Positions 11,954 to 26,250 of a stretch of DNA of 64,000 nt are shown here, in pieces. The position numbers and the translations under genes were made by a program. Positions within the stretch are counted from its first letter, which is position 1. Each line of letters begins with the position of its first letter. A model generated the notes under the pieces. The model did not search any database, was not told where the DNA came from, and worked only from the letters and a program-made list of their open reading frames with translations. This DNA is from Dirofilaria immitis (lineage: Eukaryota; Nematoda; Chromadorea; Rhabditida; Onchocercidae), in NCBI GenBank assembly GCA_024305405.1, contig JAKNDB010000098.1, forward strand, positions 992,001 through 1,056,000. The letters run 5' to 3'.

Positions 11954-13659
11954 AGTTTGCTATATTATAATGTTGACATTTTATAAATTAAAATTATAAT
12001 AATTATCCCAGGTATAATTAATCATATTTATTATTTTAACGCTTAAAAAGACGATCAAATTCAGAAAGGTTCATTTTATTTTTATTTATAAAATGCTTAA
12101 TTTTTTTATTTATGTTTGTTTTTTTAACTTTAATTTCAATTTTAATTTTTAAATAATCATAAATTTTCAGTTTTCTTGATCTTTTCTTCTTATATTTTAT
12201 TGAAATTTTTCTTTTCTTTTTTTTACCACCAAATTGATAAAATTAAAATAATTTTAAGTTTTTTAAGCATTTTTGCAAAATGCACTTTTCAGAAGTTTGC
12301 ATCTGTTAATTTCATTTTTGCACAAACGCTTCATTTATTGTCATCAGTTGGATTAAGAATTCATTAGATATTTTTCTTTTCTTTTCTTTTTTTTTTAAAA
12401 AAATGAATTTTATGTTGCTAAATCATACAAAAGATTAAATTTCATTCAATTTTAAATTTTTTAAATTTCCAATATAACATTTGCAATCGAATTTTTCGCA
12501 ACAAAAAATATATAATTACTATTTGTAATGAATAATAAATTGAAAATTGATTAATTAATCTCTTTTTCCTCTTTTTTTTTCGTTTAATGATTATATAACA
12601 AAAGTATAATTCTATACAAATTTTTCCTTAAAAAAATAAGTAAAATTATTTAGTAATTGAGTACCACAAAATACATATAAATATATATATATATTTATAT
12701 ATGTATATATATATATATATTATATATCATTATCATTATCATCAGCATCATTATCATTAGTTCATTATCTCTGAATAAAGATTAGACTCAATTTAAAATA
12801 TTGTAATTAGCCTTTTTTTCTGCGAAATATTTTCAAGAATTAATTTTATGAAATTTATAGGCAACAAAATAAAAAGCAAAAACAAAACAATTCATGCTAT
12901 CATTAAAATGTTTCTTTTTTTTTAAAAAAAATAATTTCTATAATCAAATTGAAATTGAATGAAAAAATTTATTTCCACAATATATAATTAATTTTTATAC
13001 ACAAAAATTCTTTTTGTAATAATTTTTTCAAAATAAAATAGCTTATATTCTTCATATTTTTCGATTTCATATTTCAATCAAATATTAACATTTTTCCTAT
13101 TTGCATTATCAATTTGTTAACAAATTAATTTATTCATTTGAATAAAGTTGAAGAAAAAGTTGATCATTTTGTATGGATAACATTCTGACAAGTATATTCG
13201 CCTGAAAAATGAAAAATATTCAGAATAAAGCAGTAAAAGAAAATTTCGAAAATGTTAAGTGTCATAAATTTCCGCATGGTATATAGCTAATTGATTCGAA
13301 AAATATAATTTGAATCATCAAAAGTTTAGCAATCTTAAAATGGGACATTTTGATGGTTGATTTAAAAAAAATCTTTTTTTTCCTTGAAAAACTCTTTATT
13401 GTATTATCTTTCTGAAACAGCAAATATTCTATAATTATACTAAATAAATTTTAAATATCGATAAGATGATAATCATTGATGATAAATTTCTCATACATGC
13501 TGCTTTTAAAGTTTATAACATTTTTCGAGAAAAATAAGGAACAAAAAGGCAAAAAAGAAATAAGAAAGCTTTTAGGAGAAGAAATGCCTTTACTTATAGC
13601 AAACTCAATATTGTCTTAGAAAATTATTGCAAAAAAAAACTTTTATTCTTTCCTTATTT
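11954..13659. other. AT-rich spacer, nothing coding recognised
   Basis: Contains a (TA)n tract at about 12676-12728 and a short CATTAT/CATCAG run after it. No exon or domain is supported. Confidence 0.6.
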
Positions 13660-13877
13660 CTTACAACAACAACAACAGCACTGACAGCATTAATAGCAAC
13701 AACAACAGCAACGGCAGTAATAACAAAAACAACAACAACAAAAGCAACAACAACAACAACAACAACAACGAAGGCAACAACAACAACAACAATAGCAACA
13801 AAAACAATAGCAACAACAACAATAGCAACAACAACAACAGCAACAACGAAGGCAACAACAATAACAACAAAAACATA
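13660..13877. repeat. Imperfect (CAA)n/(GCAA) array
   Basis: About 215 bases of CAA units interspersed with GCA, GAA and ATA. All three forward frames stay open as threonine-, glutamine- or asparagine-rich polypeptides and the reverse as valine-, leucine- or cysteine-rich. That is expected from a repeat lacking stops, so none is called a gene. Confidence 0.93.
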
Positions 13878-13959
13878 ATATCTTTCGAGTAAGTATGGAA
13901 AAATAAGAATGCAAAAAATTTTCACGTTCCAAACAAAAAGAAAAGAAAAAAAATGTCTG

Positions 13960-14270
13960 GAAAAATATTTGTTGTTTGAAGGAAAGTCATCGTTTGCAAC
14001 GAAACGATGACGGGAAAAAATTTGAGAAGAAAGGAAAGTTATCGGATAGGAAGACCACACACGAATATATTGCATATATATCACCATGTCCCTCATTTTC
14101 TTTCCATCCTGTTTTCAATTCTCGCATTTGATACTATCTTATCGAGCGACGGGTGGATTTATCGGCACACTTTTTGTATGGGGGCCGCAAAAAGGCGAGA
14201 AATGGGAGAAAACGAAACAAAGAATAGCTGTATCTGGAATAATTAAGATTAAAAAAAAATTTACTGAATC
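13960..14270. other. Locally GC-richer island of unknown nature
   Basis: A patch around 14130-14240 (for example CGAGCGACGGGTGG and GGGGGCCGCAAAAAGGCG) is markedly less AT-rich than its neighbours. Overlapping short frames show no domain. It could be a regulatory element or a degenerate exon. Confidence 0.25.
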
Positions 14271-14589
14271 ACGTTAAGAATAAATTTCCTTCCGCTATAA
14301 CAATATCAATATCTTTTCGTAGATATATTTATATATTAAGGGGCCATGAATATAGCAATAAGAGAAAAATGAAACGAGAATCCGGAATAATTAAAATTAA
14401 TAATTTACTAAATTATAAGTTACAAATTCAACCATAAATTTATATTTCCATCTGAAGTATTATCGCATTTAATGTTTTAAAAGGAAAACAAAAAAAAATT
14501 AATTAAAGTAAAAATAATTTATATAAACAAAGATCGTTGAAAAAAAAACGAAGAAAATTGAAGGAGAAGATTTATTAATCGATAAATTT

Positions 14590-15155
14590 AACTTATTCGC
14601 TTGAATATTTCATCCCATATCATCTTATATATTTTGATTGATAACAAAGCTGACGATGAAAAATAAAACTTATATATTTGTTAAAAATTATTGACGTCAT
14701 GACGATATTTTTTTTTGCAAATCTTTATAGAAAATAATTGTACAAAAAAATTATTATATAGCAATACAAATTATCCTTGTAATAGTTTGATAAGTAAGAA
14801 TGAGTATATCATTCTCGAATATTTTCATTTCTCATCTAAAATCATTGTATTTCAATTATATGATATAATTTCATGTATACCTTTATCGCTTGAATATTTC
14901 ATCCGATTATGATCTCATATATCTTGATTGATAACAAATAAACATTTTCAATTATAAAAATTGAATATTTCATCATATATCATTAAATATTATGATTGCA
15001 ATCATTGATTATATGCAAAATATTGGCAAGATCTATTGACAACAAATATAAAATAATATTTTTTTTGCAAAGTTTTGCATGAAATAATCTTACAAATTGT
15101 CAGATAACAATACAAATTGTCCTTATAAGTCTTAAATAGGATATAAATTATTGCA
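14590..15155. repeat. Diverged local direct duplication, about 0.3 kb unit
   Basis: The block starting CGCTTGAATATTTCATCC at about 14597 recurs at about 14886, each time followed by TTGATTGATAACAAA. A downstream segment, TTTTTTGCAAA then an ACAATACAAATT core, recurs at about 14710 and 15060. A third short copy of TTGAATATTTCAT lies near 14960 and stretches the second unit. Confidence 0.7.
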
Positions 15156-17026
15156 AATGGCCAAAGCCAAATATAAGGCATATTTTAAAACGACAAAAAA
15201 AAAGAAAGAAGAAAAGAAAAACGAAATATATTATATATATTGCTAATTGAATGTAACAAAGCCTGTAATGCATATAAGCTCATAAAATATACATAAAGTT
15301 AAAGTTATATAAAAAAAAATCACAAACAATAATTTAACCTTTAATTTTGAGAAAAAAAAATGATCGAACGATAAATGATAAATGATAGCTCTCAATTTGC
15401 TTATAATTTTTTTATCACTAAACAATTATATTTTTCATTTTACAATAAATAAATAGATGATTATACTTAACATTCGTATTTTTTATTATTAATTTTATCT
15501 TCAAAATAATATTGCTTATAAATTGTATAATCTTATTTTATCAATTTCTTTATTCATTGTTGAATTATTTTTTTCTTATCAATCTACTTTTTATTTACTT
15601 TGTTATCATTATCATTATCATAGAAAAAACAAAACGAATTATGCTTAACAAAAATTAGCGATTGGCATTGATAGAAAATGTTGCGATAATTGTATGTGTC
15701 TTTAGGAGATGTTGCAAAATTTGCACTTTTTGTTTTCGTCTTGTCATTTTCCAAAGCACTATGGCAATCAAAAAAAAAAAAAAAAACTCTCAATAACATC
15801 ACCTTTTTTTTTTTTTTTTGTTTGTTTATTTGTTCTTTATTACAATAATTTGAAGGATTTAAAAAAAAAAAAATATTAAAACATTTATCAATTAATGATA
15901 AATGCATTTGATATGAAGATATTGAGATAATTTTGATAAAAATTATGTGCTTTAGTACAAAATTAAAATTATCAATCAATTAATTAATTAACAATGTTAG
16001 TAACGATAAGATTAATTAGTTACTAACGATGATAAATAAATATTCTCGATGATGATAATAGAATGATTTTAATTAAAACTATAGTTAAGATAAAATTTTC
16101 AAGGTCAAAATTTTCCGTATACAATGATTGTAATACTCTTTAAATCATTTTTTATATCAAATAGATATTTAGGTAAGACAATCAGATGTTCAAGTAAAAT
16201 ATATTTTCATTTTATTTTTTTTTATTTCACTTCTAAGAAAGCCTAATTTGAGCAATGGATAATAGAATTTTTGGCTATATTATTATTAGATATTTTAAAT
16301 AACTAATAATTTATGTCGAGCAGCAAATAGCAAATTCTATATTCAGATAAAAATTATTTCTTTTATGTGAATTTTTCAATATCATTTTTTTTCTCGAATA
16401 ATTCTTCTTATCTATTATCAATAATTTAAGCTTATTCAATATTAACTGATTAACATTTTTTTTTGCATTTAAAATTTCATACATCCTTCTATATTCATAT
16501 GTTACATCAATGCTACATACTGTGATGTAATCAACTATGATCAATAAGAAGTTTAAATTATCATCAATTTAAGTCATTGACACCAAAATTCCATTTTTAT
16601 GCGACATTTATTTGCACATCGGAAATAATGGGAATTATTCCACTTAACTAAACATTGATAATTATTACTAATCATATTCTTTTCATGATATTTTGTAAAT
16701 GAGTTGACAAAATTATTTAATTTTAAATCTGATTATATTTGTCTAATTAGAATAATATTACAATTATGCATAATTAATCATAAATTTTATTCGAAATAAT
16801 CGTCCATTCACAAATAAGCCATTCATATTGATCGTTTCTTTAATTTAACTAATAAAAATATGAGCTTATTTAAAACTTCTAAAATTATTAATCAACTTAA
16901 AATATACTGCAATATATAATAAACGAATGTTTTCAAACATTTTGGAAAAATTAAGAAAACACATAATGTTCCTCTACTTAAGTAATAAACGAATTGAGCT
17001 ATTAAGAAAACAACTATACAATCGTT
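15156..17026. other. AT-rich intergenic sequence
   Basis: Homopolymer A/T runs (for example near 15770 and 15805-15820) and short chance frames only. No gene supported. Confidence 0.6.
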
Positions 17027-17122
17027 TTAGAATTATCAACCATTAAAATTATCAGCCATTAGAATTATCATCTATTCGAATTATCATCTATTAGAATTAT
17101 CAACCATTAGAATTATCAACTA
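17027..17122. repeat. 16-base tandem array, six exact-length units
   Basis: Six consecutive 16-base units of consensus TTAGAATTATCAACCA run from 17027 to 17122 with no length variation and one to four substitutions per unit. Confidence 0.95.
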
Positions 17123-20057
17123 TTAACTATACTTTTTTTTTTATATATATATTTTTATTCATCTTCTCAGTTTCTTTGAATTTTTGAAAACATTTGCAAA
17201 ATATTATATTTTGCAATATAAATTTAATTTAATATTATTTCAAAAATTTCAAATAAATCAAATTCTTTCATTTAGTAGTCTACTTAGTTTAACTAAGAAG
17301 CGCTCTATGCCTTTTTCAATTTCTCTTCAATTCATCGTTTTAAGTTGATATTATTTCAGAAATCTTGAATAGTTAAATTGAGGAATGACCAATATGAATG
17401 AACAATGAATGGATCAATATTTGCACTTGATCATCCACAGATCATTAATTTGATCACAAAATGGCCAAATTATTTCCACTACCGTACTTTGCATGAATAA
17501 AGAATAAATCGAGAACGAGAAAGATTAATTATAAAAATTTGTAAACAGTTAACATGGCTTAGATTATTATCTAATTTTTGAAATATTACTAAGAAACAAA
17601 AACAACGGTTATCGTATGAATAAAGAAATCACATTTTTCAAGCATCTCTGAAAATGCTTTCAGACAATTGAAATTACTAATTGTAGAAATACATATATAT
17701 ATATTAACCTTTTTTTGATTTGTGCCAAGATATTTATATATATTTATATTCTTGCCAAAATATTTATGTTTCTTGTCTTAATTCTCTTCCTTCAGTTGTG
17801 CAAATTGACTTAGAAGCTAATTAAATTCTTGTATCCTTCTGATTAATTGATCAAATTTAGGAGGAAAGCATTCATTTTATTTTTTATCATTTTTTTGTTC
17901 ATGTTTTCAAATTTTTTTAATGATAACTGATATTTTTTAAAAGTACAAAGTTTCATTTTAATTTTAACATTCGTCATTTAATGGAATGTTTTGCCATGAT
18001 AATAGTGATAAGCAAGATGATCATTGGTAAAAAAGTCATTACCGAAATACATAGCAGACAATTCCCGCAACTTAACCAAGTTCTAATTAGTTTCTGGTAG
18101 AATGAACCAAAATGAAATGAACAAAACTTTTGATCAGAGATGAAAATCGATTATGGATCAATGGAACATAATGTCCAAACTATTGACTTGACCAAATATA
18201 ATGATTGAATGCTGATATAAGTGATGATGATCGAACTATTAATACAATCGCTGAACGATGTAAATATTTCTCATTATCAATTTTGAATTCGCTTAAGGAT
18301 CCTTAAGTTATGTAATTGAATTTAATAATGTCTTTATATATTTTTATAAAAGATATAAAATGATCATATCATATCTATCATTTGTGCCTTTTATCTGATA
18401 ATGAAATTGTAATAACTTAATTTTATTTAAAAGTTCAGAAAATTTTTCTTTTTTTTCAAATATTTATTATGGCTAATTAAACCTATTTTATTTGATGCAA
18501 TGCAGAATTAAAATTTAATTAAAAAATAGAAAATACGAAAACCAGTATCTAACAAATAATTAAAACTATTTGATCATTGAAAATTTAAATCTTGTTTGCA
18601 TGATTGGTTTGAATCAGTTTTAGTATCGTTATTCAACATTAACAACAATGATCGTCTGTTTGAAAATTATTTCAGATGTTAGTTGAAAATGCTACTGCAT
18701 TCTTCAAACCTTTTCTTATCTGGTTTTATTCATTAGCAAAATTTTTAAATGACAATAGCAAAAGTTTATTGTTAAACTTTAAACAATAATAAAATTTTAT
18801 TATTAATCAAAATAGTAAGCAAAATTTAAAAAAAAAAATTTTATCGAAATATCAAATTATACCTGAAACGAAAAAATAAAGAACCTTCAAAAGCGGAAAT
18901 TTAATTTGACAAAATCATTTAAACACAATCACAATCACATGAATTATTCAGTGGATGTTTTTGTTCTTATTTTTTTGTTTTCTTTTTGTTCGAACAAAAT
19001 CAAAAAAAAAAAAACAAGAAAATTCAATAGATTTTTTGGCTTCATTTCTTATTAGCTTCACAATTAACCTTTCTTCTTCTTCTTTTTTCTCTCTCTCTCT
19101 CTTTTCTAATTACCCATTAATTCGATAGATATATTAGGACAGTCCCAAAGAAGTAAAATATAAAACGATGAATTAATTGATACCAATATATATTCGGTTA
19201 ATGAGAATAATGTATATGCTGTAATGAAATTGAACTTTTAGAAATTCATTAAATAAATCATTTATAAATGAGCAAAATAAAAAATCTTTTTTCTTTTTGA
19301 ATATGTACTTAAGTAATAAATAAAATAGAAGTCTAAAATTTAAGAATCATTAAGTAAATAATTAGCAAATGGAAGAAGTGAAAATTTTCATTCCTTTCTA
19401 AACAATTATATTTAAATTAAGTAATTTAATTAAATGATAGGCAGAATAGGAATTGAATTTTAGAAATGGCTGAATGAATAAATGATAAACTAAGCGAAGA
19501 TCGAATTTCTAGGAATTACTAAATAAATAATTAATAAATGCGTTTAAAAAAATGAAATAAATTATTAATAAAATGCTGAATAGATAATTAATAGGAGTGA
19601 GCCAAAAAAATAGTTAAATGTTTTTTAGGAAATTATTTTTAATTAAACAATTAATCGATAAAACAAAATAGAAGTTAAACTTTTAAAAATTATTTAAATA
19701 AATGATTAACGATTAAGTCACGTAAGTATTGAACTTTTATGAAAAACAACTAAAGTTTATCACATTTAAATGTTATTTCTGTATACCCTTTTTTTTTTGA
19801 AAAAAAAAGACGAAATTTGAAAAACAGTTTATTTCATTCTATCCAAAGATTCTACGCTTTTTTTGCTTAAAAATGAAAGTGAAAGAAATGAAAAGAAAAA
19901 AATTTGATTTAAATTAAATGTACTGTCATCAAATAATAGATGATGAATTTTTTTTTTTAGAAATTCTTTTACTTACATTTAAATTTTACATTCTTTTACT
20001 ACTGTCTAAATTTTACAATAATTTACTTGAGCGGAAGAAATTTCAATTGTCTTTTTC
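17123..20057. other. AT-rich region downstream of the PGAP2-like gene
   Basis: No exon with plausible splice sites and protein similarity was found. It includes a CTT/CT-rich tract near 19068-19103. Confidence 0.55.
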
Positions 20058-22298
20058 CTAAAAGAAGTCTAAATTTGATAATTGCCAATAAATAAATGGA
20101 ATTATAAGATTAATAAGCTTAAATGAAATTGATAATATTAAGTAAAAATTATAAATTATATTCCTATAAAATAGTCATATGTATCAATCAATTATAACTA
20201 AATATCGAATTAAATATTTCGATAAAATAATATTAAATTAATTATAAAAATATTTGCAATATTTTATACAAATTTTAATTATTTATAAAAAATGTTGCAA
20301 ATTAAGCAATCAAAAGATATGTTTGAGAAAGAAAAAAGATAAGTTATTAATAATTATAAAATAATTATTAATTAAATAAAAATTAATTAAAACAAACTTA
20401 GTCGTTCACATTTGATAGTTGAATAAAAATAAGTAAAAGGTGTAGAAAGTGCCAATATAAATGTAGCAATGCATAAGATTAATTTTGTATTAAATAACCA
20501 ACTAGGCTGAAATTTAATAATGAAAATAGGATTAATATGAAAAATTACAATTCAATATTTTAATTCATATCTAAAACTTATCTTCAATTTAATACTTGCA
20601 ATAGAATTTTGAATTATAATTTTTATTTTTATTACAATATATGAAAATTTCTCGGGATTTCATGAAATATATTTGCTTATTAGCTTATTCTTTTCTTATT
20701 TAATAAAACAAAAACATAGCTCACATTTTGTGAATTTTTACTTTCACCAGAAAAATGATGAAGTATTGCTAAAAATATCGTATTGAAAACGAATGATACG
20801 AGCATTACTCCGAATGCTGTTGCATGAATACCTGTTAATTAAAATAATAAAAATTTAGATTTTAGACATTCCAAAACTGTTGCTTAATGTATTTTAACTT
20901 ATTCGATAGCCAACTTTGATATTTTAGTCTAATATTATGAAATCATAATATTATTTCATGCAAAAATTATTTTTATTTCATTTACATATCAATTAAGATA
21001 AACAATGAATCAAATAAACCTTTGAATTTCTACCATAAGAAAAAAATGATATTTAAAACATATTTTGTTTTATTTAAATTAAACATACATACACAGTTAT
21101 CATAAATATCAAACGATTTTAATCAAAGTTTTTAAAAATAAAATATTTCAAATATGCATGAAATTTTCAATTATCATCTAAGGTATTTTTATTGTTTAAA
21201 AAAAAAAAACAAAAACACAACAAAAATTCCTCCAAACTGAATAATGCCTCATATAAATAAATTAAATCTATGATATAACATTTTATCATTTTCCTTCTTT
21301 TTTTTTTTGAAAAATCATTTTTTATTAAAATAAAAATACTTTAAAATATTACGAAATTCTGCGACGACATCAAATATCGTTAATATTACAAGCGCAAATG
21401 ATTCCAATAATAATGATGATGTCAGAAATTGGTTCAAAATTTTATACCATTGACAATTTGCATATTCCGAATTACTTCGCTTATATAAATAATTATAGAA
21501 CTATAATTATTTGTTAAATTAAAATGCTAAAAATTATTGCAAAAAAAAAAAAAAAACAAAAATAAACAAACAATTAGTTTTTCAAATATTTAAAAAAGAA
21601 AAAGAAACTTTTCACTAATGTTGATAAGAAAGAATGAATAAATTTATATTATTCAATTGTGATAATATATTATTCAAATTTTAGCGTTTAAAATAATAAA
21701 TGAAATTTTTCCTAAAAGAGGAAAAAATGATAAATTAAAAAAATTATTTATTACTTCAAACTTACGAAAGGATACATTAGTCTAGCAGGAAAACTAATAA
21801 ACATTACACAAAACCATACTGTTCGAGTAGGCTCCCATACACCAATGATATAACTTATTGGTGGAAATAAGCTATAATTAAATAAAATAATAATTAACAA
21901 AAAAAATTATTTAGATAATTTTTCAAAGGAATTATCATATTTTTAAAATAATAACTAAATTGAAGTAATATAAAATTAACAGATGATATGATTAATATTA
22001 TCAATATTTTGAATTATTTTAAAGAAGTATAAAATTTTGGAAAGAATGATTAAATTGGCAATGATGTCAAATAAGTATTATTCATATTTACATAAATAAC
22101 AAACTAATAATAATTTAAAAATTAGACAAATAGAAGTACATCTTACTTGTTCGTTCCGGGACAACCAGGAATCATAGATTTCTCGATTTGATGAAATTCA
22201 AAAATATAAATATAAATAACACTTGTAAAACATACAACTGGAGGAAACACATTTCCAATAATAACCACTAATGTCCGGTTTATTAGCAGAAGTTTCAT
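20058..22298 (-). CDS. PGAP2-like (Frag1/DRAM/Sfk1 family) membrane protein, complete
   Basis: Six minus-strand exons join in phase: 22298-22147, 21871-21766, 21479-21353, 20831-20725, 20506-20394 and 20163-20058, giving 236 codons plus TAG. The family pattern is clear. A first hydrophobic segment is followed by FEFHQIEKSMIPGCPGTN, then LFPPISYIIGVWEPTRTVW (the LPSVSAAIG...P-R-VW signature), RLMYPF, a CQWYK segment, LLESFALVILTIFD, and a late STIKCER matching the RHN-YCE motif. About five to six membrane segments are expected. PGAP2 acts in the Golgi in fatty-acid remodelling of GPI anchors; whether this member does so or is a paralogue is not decided here. The ATG at 22298-22296 starts directly before the first hydrophobic stretch, as in the family. 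All introns are GT-AG and no frame break is present. Exon 6 is the weakest part, fitted on phase and a loose C-terminal match. Confidence 0.82.
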
Positions 22299-25108
22299 TG
22301 ATGATATCTTGCAATCGTTATTTTTAACATCTCTTTATCTCAAAAAAAAAAAAATAAACAAATAAATAATTTTCAAAATTATAATATTAAAACACCAATT
22401 AGATCTATTGGAAAATTTCACAAATTAAAATCAAATTCACTTTTGATATATTTTTCGAAGGATTTTCTCTCTACATGAATAAATTATGATGATCAAAAAT
22501 GAAATCATAGAAGAAATTATCAATAATGATTACAAGATTATATATCTAAATCTTCCGTCCATCTTTTTAATATTTATTTAAGAATAATAATAATAATGAA
22601 AAATAATAAGTAATTCTGGCATATTTCATAAATTATACAAATAAATCATCATTTAATTACTCAGTTATCATTTGATTTAAAAATCATAAATTATCATTCA
22701 ATTATTCGATTATCATCTAATTTAACAAAAAAAAAACCAGCTATATTAACACACAAAATTTTAAATAGTGAACATTTTAGAGTTTCATTTGGCTATTGGT
22801 GTCAAAGGAAAAAAACCGGTTTCAATTTTTAATGTTAATACAATATTTATTTACCTCCAATCGTATCACTTCTAACTATGCCGTATATATAAAATATTTG
22901 AAACTTTTATAATCAATCACAATCGCAATTTGATAGCTTATTGAAAAGATAAAATTTTACAAATATTTATTAATAATATGCTTTAGATATTATTTCAAGT
23001 TAAGAGAATCATCTATGCAATTATTTTAATATAGAAATTAAAAATGAAAAAAAAAAGAAAAAGATTTGCGTAATTATTTCAGCATGAAAATGGAAGAAAA
23101 TCTATATCATTATTTTAATATAAAAGACGAAAAAAAGTATTGCATATTTGAAAATGGAAAAGAAGAGAATCTGCTTAATTATTTCAATATAATGATGAAA
23201 GAAAATTTATGAAATAGAAGTTTCAAGAAGTTCACTTTTTCATTTAATCAAAGATCAAAATTTCATGGAAGCAATTATAATTTATTAAATTTATATATTA
23301 ATTGATGAAATAATTTCTCAATTCGTTTAAGAAATATTTTAAATATAATGGCTAATTTTTTTTTTTTTAAAACATTGCACATGTTGATAATTAATGCGTA
23401 TAAAAAAATGATCGAAAAATGATTTAAAATTTTTTTCAAATTAGGAAGTGATTTTAGAATAATGAACATAATTAAAATTTGTTCGAATATTTCATGCATA
23501 AAAGATAAATGAGAAATAATGAAATTAATTGCGACAAATATGATATTTAAAAGAATGAAAAAGATGATACAAATTCAAACAGGACAAGTTAACCTTTGCT
23601 ATCATGAAATATATTGGCCGATTGATCAGAAAAGTCATTTCTCAAGTGATAACGTTTGCAGAGAATAACGAATGAGTTACGTATGTAATAATCATATTTA
23701 AAAGAATAAAAAAGAAAAAACTAGTACTTTAGTAGATATCACTCAATATCATCACTGATAAATATATTTTACAAGGAAAAATTTGCGCATCTTTTTCATA
23801 GTCATTTATTTCTATTCTATAACAATATAATTAATTCGATCAAAAAATTGAAAAAAAAAAACACGTCTGAAATTAAAAAATAAATCATCTCGTTTTTCTT
23901 CATAATATTGCAAAAATAATACGATCATCATTGTCTTTGACGTTTTTCAGCAAATCGTGATCCATCACTAACTATAATTGATTATTGATTATATTAAACT
24001 TATGAATTTCATTTTTTTCAAATTCAAACATTTTTTAAAAGATCAATAAAGCTTAGAGATATGAAAAAATAAAAATAAACTTTTTGAAAAACTTTAAGAA
24101 ATCAAAGATCAAAACCTGGTACGATTGGATCAATCATTTTTTCATCGTCATCATTTTTGCTTCAACCTTTCTTTTAATTGCCTAAAATATGCTTCAGTTT
24201 ATATATTTTGACAAAATTTATAAAAAAAAAGATATATACTTGTTCCAGGTGTATTTAGAGATTTTAGATGGATCCAAAAAGTTCATAAATTTTTAAATGA
24301 AAGCATTCAATCATTATTGTTAAATTTGAAATTTTAAGTGAAAAACATTTCTAAATTTGAAAAATGAATCGATAATTTAAATTTATATATCGTTTTATCT
24401 TTGAAGAAAGCAATATATCAGATGCGATTGCAAAATATATACTTGTTTTTGATCGAATATTTTGATATACAATAAAGAAAAAATTGCTGCTAAAAAAAGC
24501 AGTGCAATGAATTCTATCAACATTTCTAACTATCAGTTTATTTACTAATTTTATGCGATTAATTTCAACATTTTAAACATTTTACACAATGCATTCAAAT
24601 TTTGATGTAAAATTATTTTAATAGTTTTTTGAAATATGCAAATTAAGAAATTATGCTAATGTAAATAAAATTTCTCATATTTCGTAATTTTTAAATAAAA
24701 TAATACCACCAATAAACATATGCTTTATCGAGAAACGGTACTTTATTTTTGATTGAATTGATTAAGTTATTTCATTCCACTAAATGAGTTTTTTAAATTA
24801 TTATTCCCTAATTTACGTTACTTCTTTTTATCCTAAATTATTGCTTCGATTAGATTTCATAATGAAAAAATTAATCCAAGCTACGAAGTTACTATTTTTA
24901 GCATTTGGAACAACTTCAAATATGATTTTTCATTAGATTTCGCTTTTCTCGTTATACGATTATTAATGTCCAATATTTGATTGATAAGATAAAATTTGGG
25001 GCAAAAGCATTTTATTTTTCAAATTTCATTTATTAAAAAAGTTTCTGAGAAAATTTAATTAAATTCTCAAATTTAGAACAAAATTTCGATATTATGAATG
25101 TATTTTAG
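22299..25108. other. Upstream region of the PGAP2-like gene, no gene supported
   Basis: AT-rich with several acceptor-like TTTCAG/CCAG sites followed by short open runs (for example after 23950 and 24249), but no matching donor or family similarity. The PGAP2-like promoter should lie just right of 22298. Confidence 0.45.
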
Positions 25109-25207
25109 GTTTTTGGATAAATTCTAAGGGAGAAGTTTTAGACGTAACAAATTTATCATTTCAATATTCATCTTGGAATATAATTAGTGCAGCTGAATTA
25201 TATCCAA
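25109..25207 (+). CDS. Candidate exon, possibly 5' exon of the Ig gene
   Basis: The 99-base stretch is bounded by a TTTTAG acceptor and a GTACGT donor and is open as FWINSKGEVLDV...SAAELYP. It ends in phase 1, which fits the frame of the exon beginning at 26729 in the next gene. I recognise no domain, and the upstream partner exon was not found. Splice-site quality and phase are the only evidence, so it may be chance. Confidence 0.3.
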
Positions 25208-26193
25208 GTACGTTTAATTGAATAAAGAGAAAATTTATGTGTCGAGTGAAATTACAACATATAAAAATTTAACTTCCGAAATGAACAAATTTTTAGAAAA
25301 ACTAAAATTACACAACGAATAAACTCTCAAATTGTTTCTATGAAAAATAGAGTTAAAATTTTTATGAACAAGATTTGCTTTCGAAAAATTTCTATGAACG
25401 AGGTTTGTTTTTAAGAAATTTTAGCATTTAAAATGATTGTTTTAAACTTTCACATTCAAGCAATTTATTGACATGAAAAATGTAAATAGTATGATTCTTT
25501 AGCAGCAGATTGTTTCTGTAAAATAAATCTTCGAAAATTTTTTTCCCTTCCATCTCAAACACAATCTTTCAAAGTATTTCAAATAATTTGAAATAGCAGC
25601 TGTTCGTTCTTGCGTTATTTTATCTACATCTTAACAATTCTAAATGCTCATTTCTAGTTTGAAATTTCAATTTTCCATCTAAATATCAATTGATATGATT
25701 ATTCGATAAATTTGAAACATCGAGTGAATTGTGTCATTTAATTTTTTATTCAATCGCATGTATACGAAAATAATTAATTTTCCTATCAATTTTAGTGTTT
25801 ATTTCAAATTTAAAACATCAAATTTCTATACAATCAATCAATTAATATCTTGTCATCATTTATAACCAATATTTTAGATGGTTTTCATTACAAATGATAA
25901 TAATTAAATAGTATTGAAGCACTAAAAAAATATATTTACTTAAAAGTTTTAAGTAAATTAAGAACATATTCTCGAATAACGGCCAACTAATCATCATAGC
26001 CAAATTCATTAGAAGCCTAAATTATCAATGAATTAATTGAAATAATGCATTTTTAATTATTTAGGAATAGATATAATAGTTTGATCAATCAAGATTAATT
26101 AATTAATCATAACATTTTTGTTTCAGAATGATTTATATACAATGACTAATACATTTTGTTCTTTTGTTGAAAGTATCACTTTGGTTTGTCATT

Positions 26194-26250
26194 TTAGCTA
26201 TCTTTTATTTTATTAGCTATCTTTCATTTTATTAGCTATCTTTTATTTTA
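26194..26250. repeat. 19-base unit repeated three times
   Basis: TTAGCTATCTTTTATTTTA occurs three times in tandem, the middle copy with one substitution. Confidence 0.93.

Noticed and set aside
13605..14096. Overlapping open frames on both strands rich in T, V, L or C
   Set aside because: Stop-free because of the CAA repeat; open in several frames at once.
17027..17122. CRISPR-like regular array
   Set aside because: Units are contiguous without spacers and the genome is eukaryotic; it is a simple tandem repeat.
20680..20724. Read-through ending of PGAP2-like exon 4 at TAA 20682-20680
   Set aside because: It would drop the conserved C-terminal third; the GTGAGC donor at 20724 leads in phase to two further matching exons.
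24249..24340. Exon reading GVFRDFRWIQKVHKF, reminiscent of a serine protease tail
   Set aside because: Has an acceptor but no catalytic exons upstream and no further support; similarity too short.
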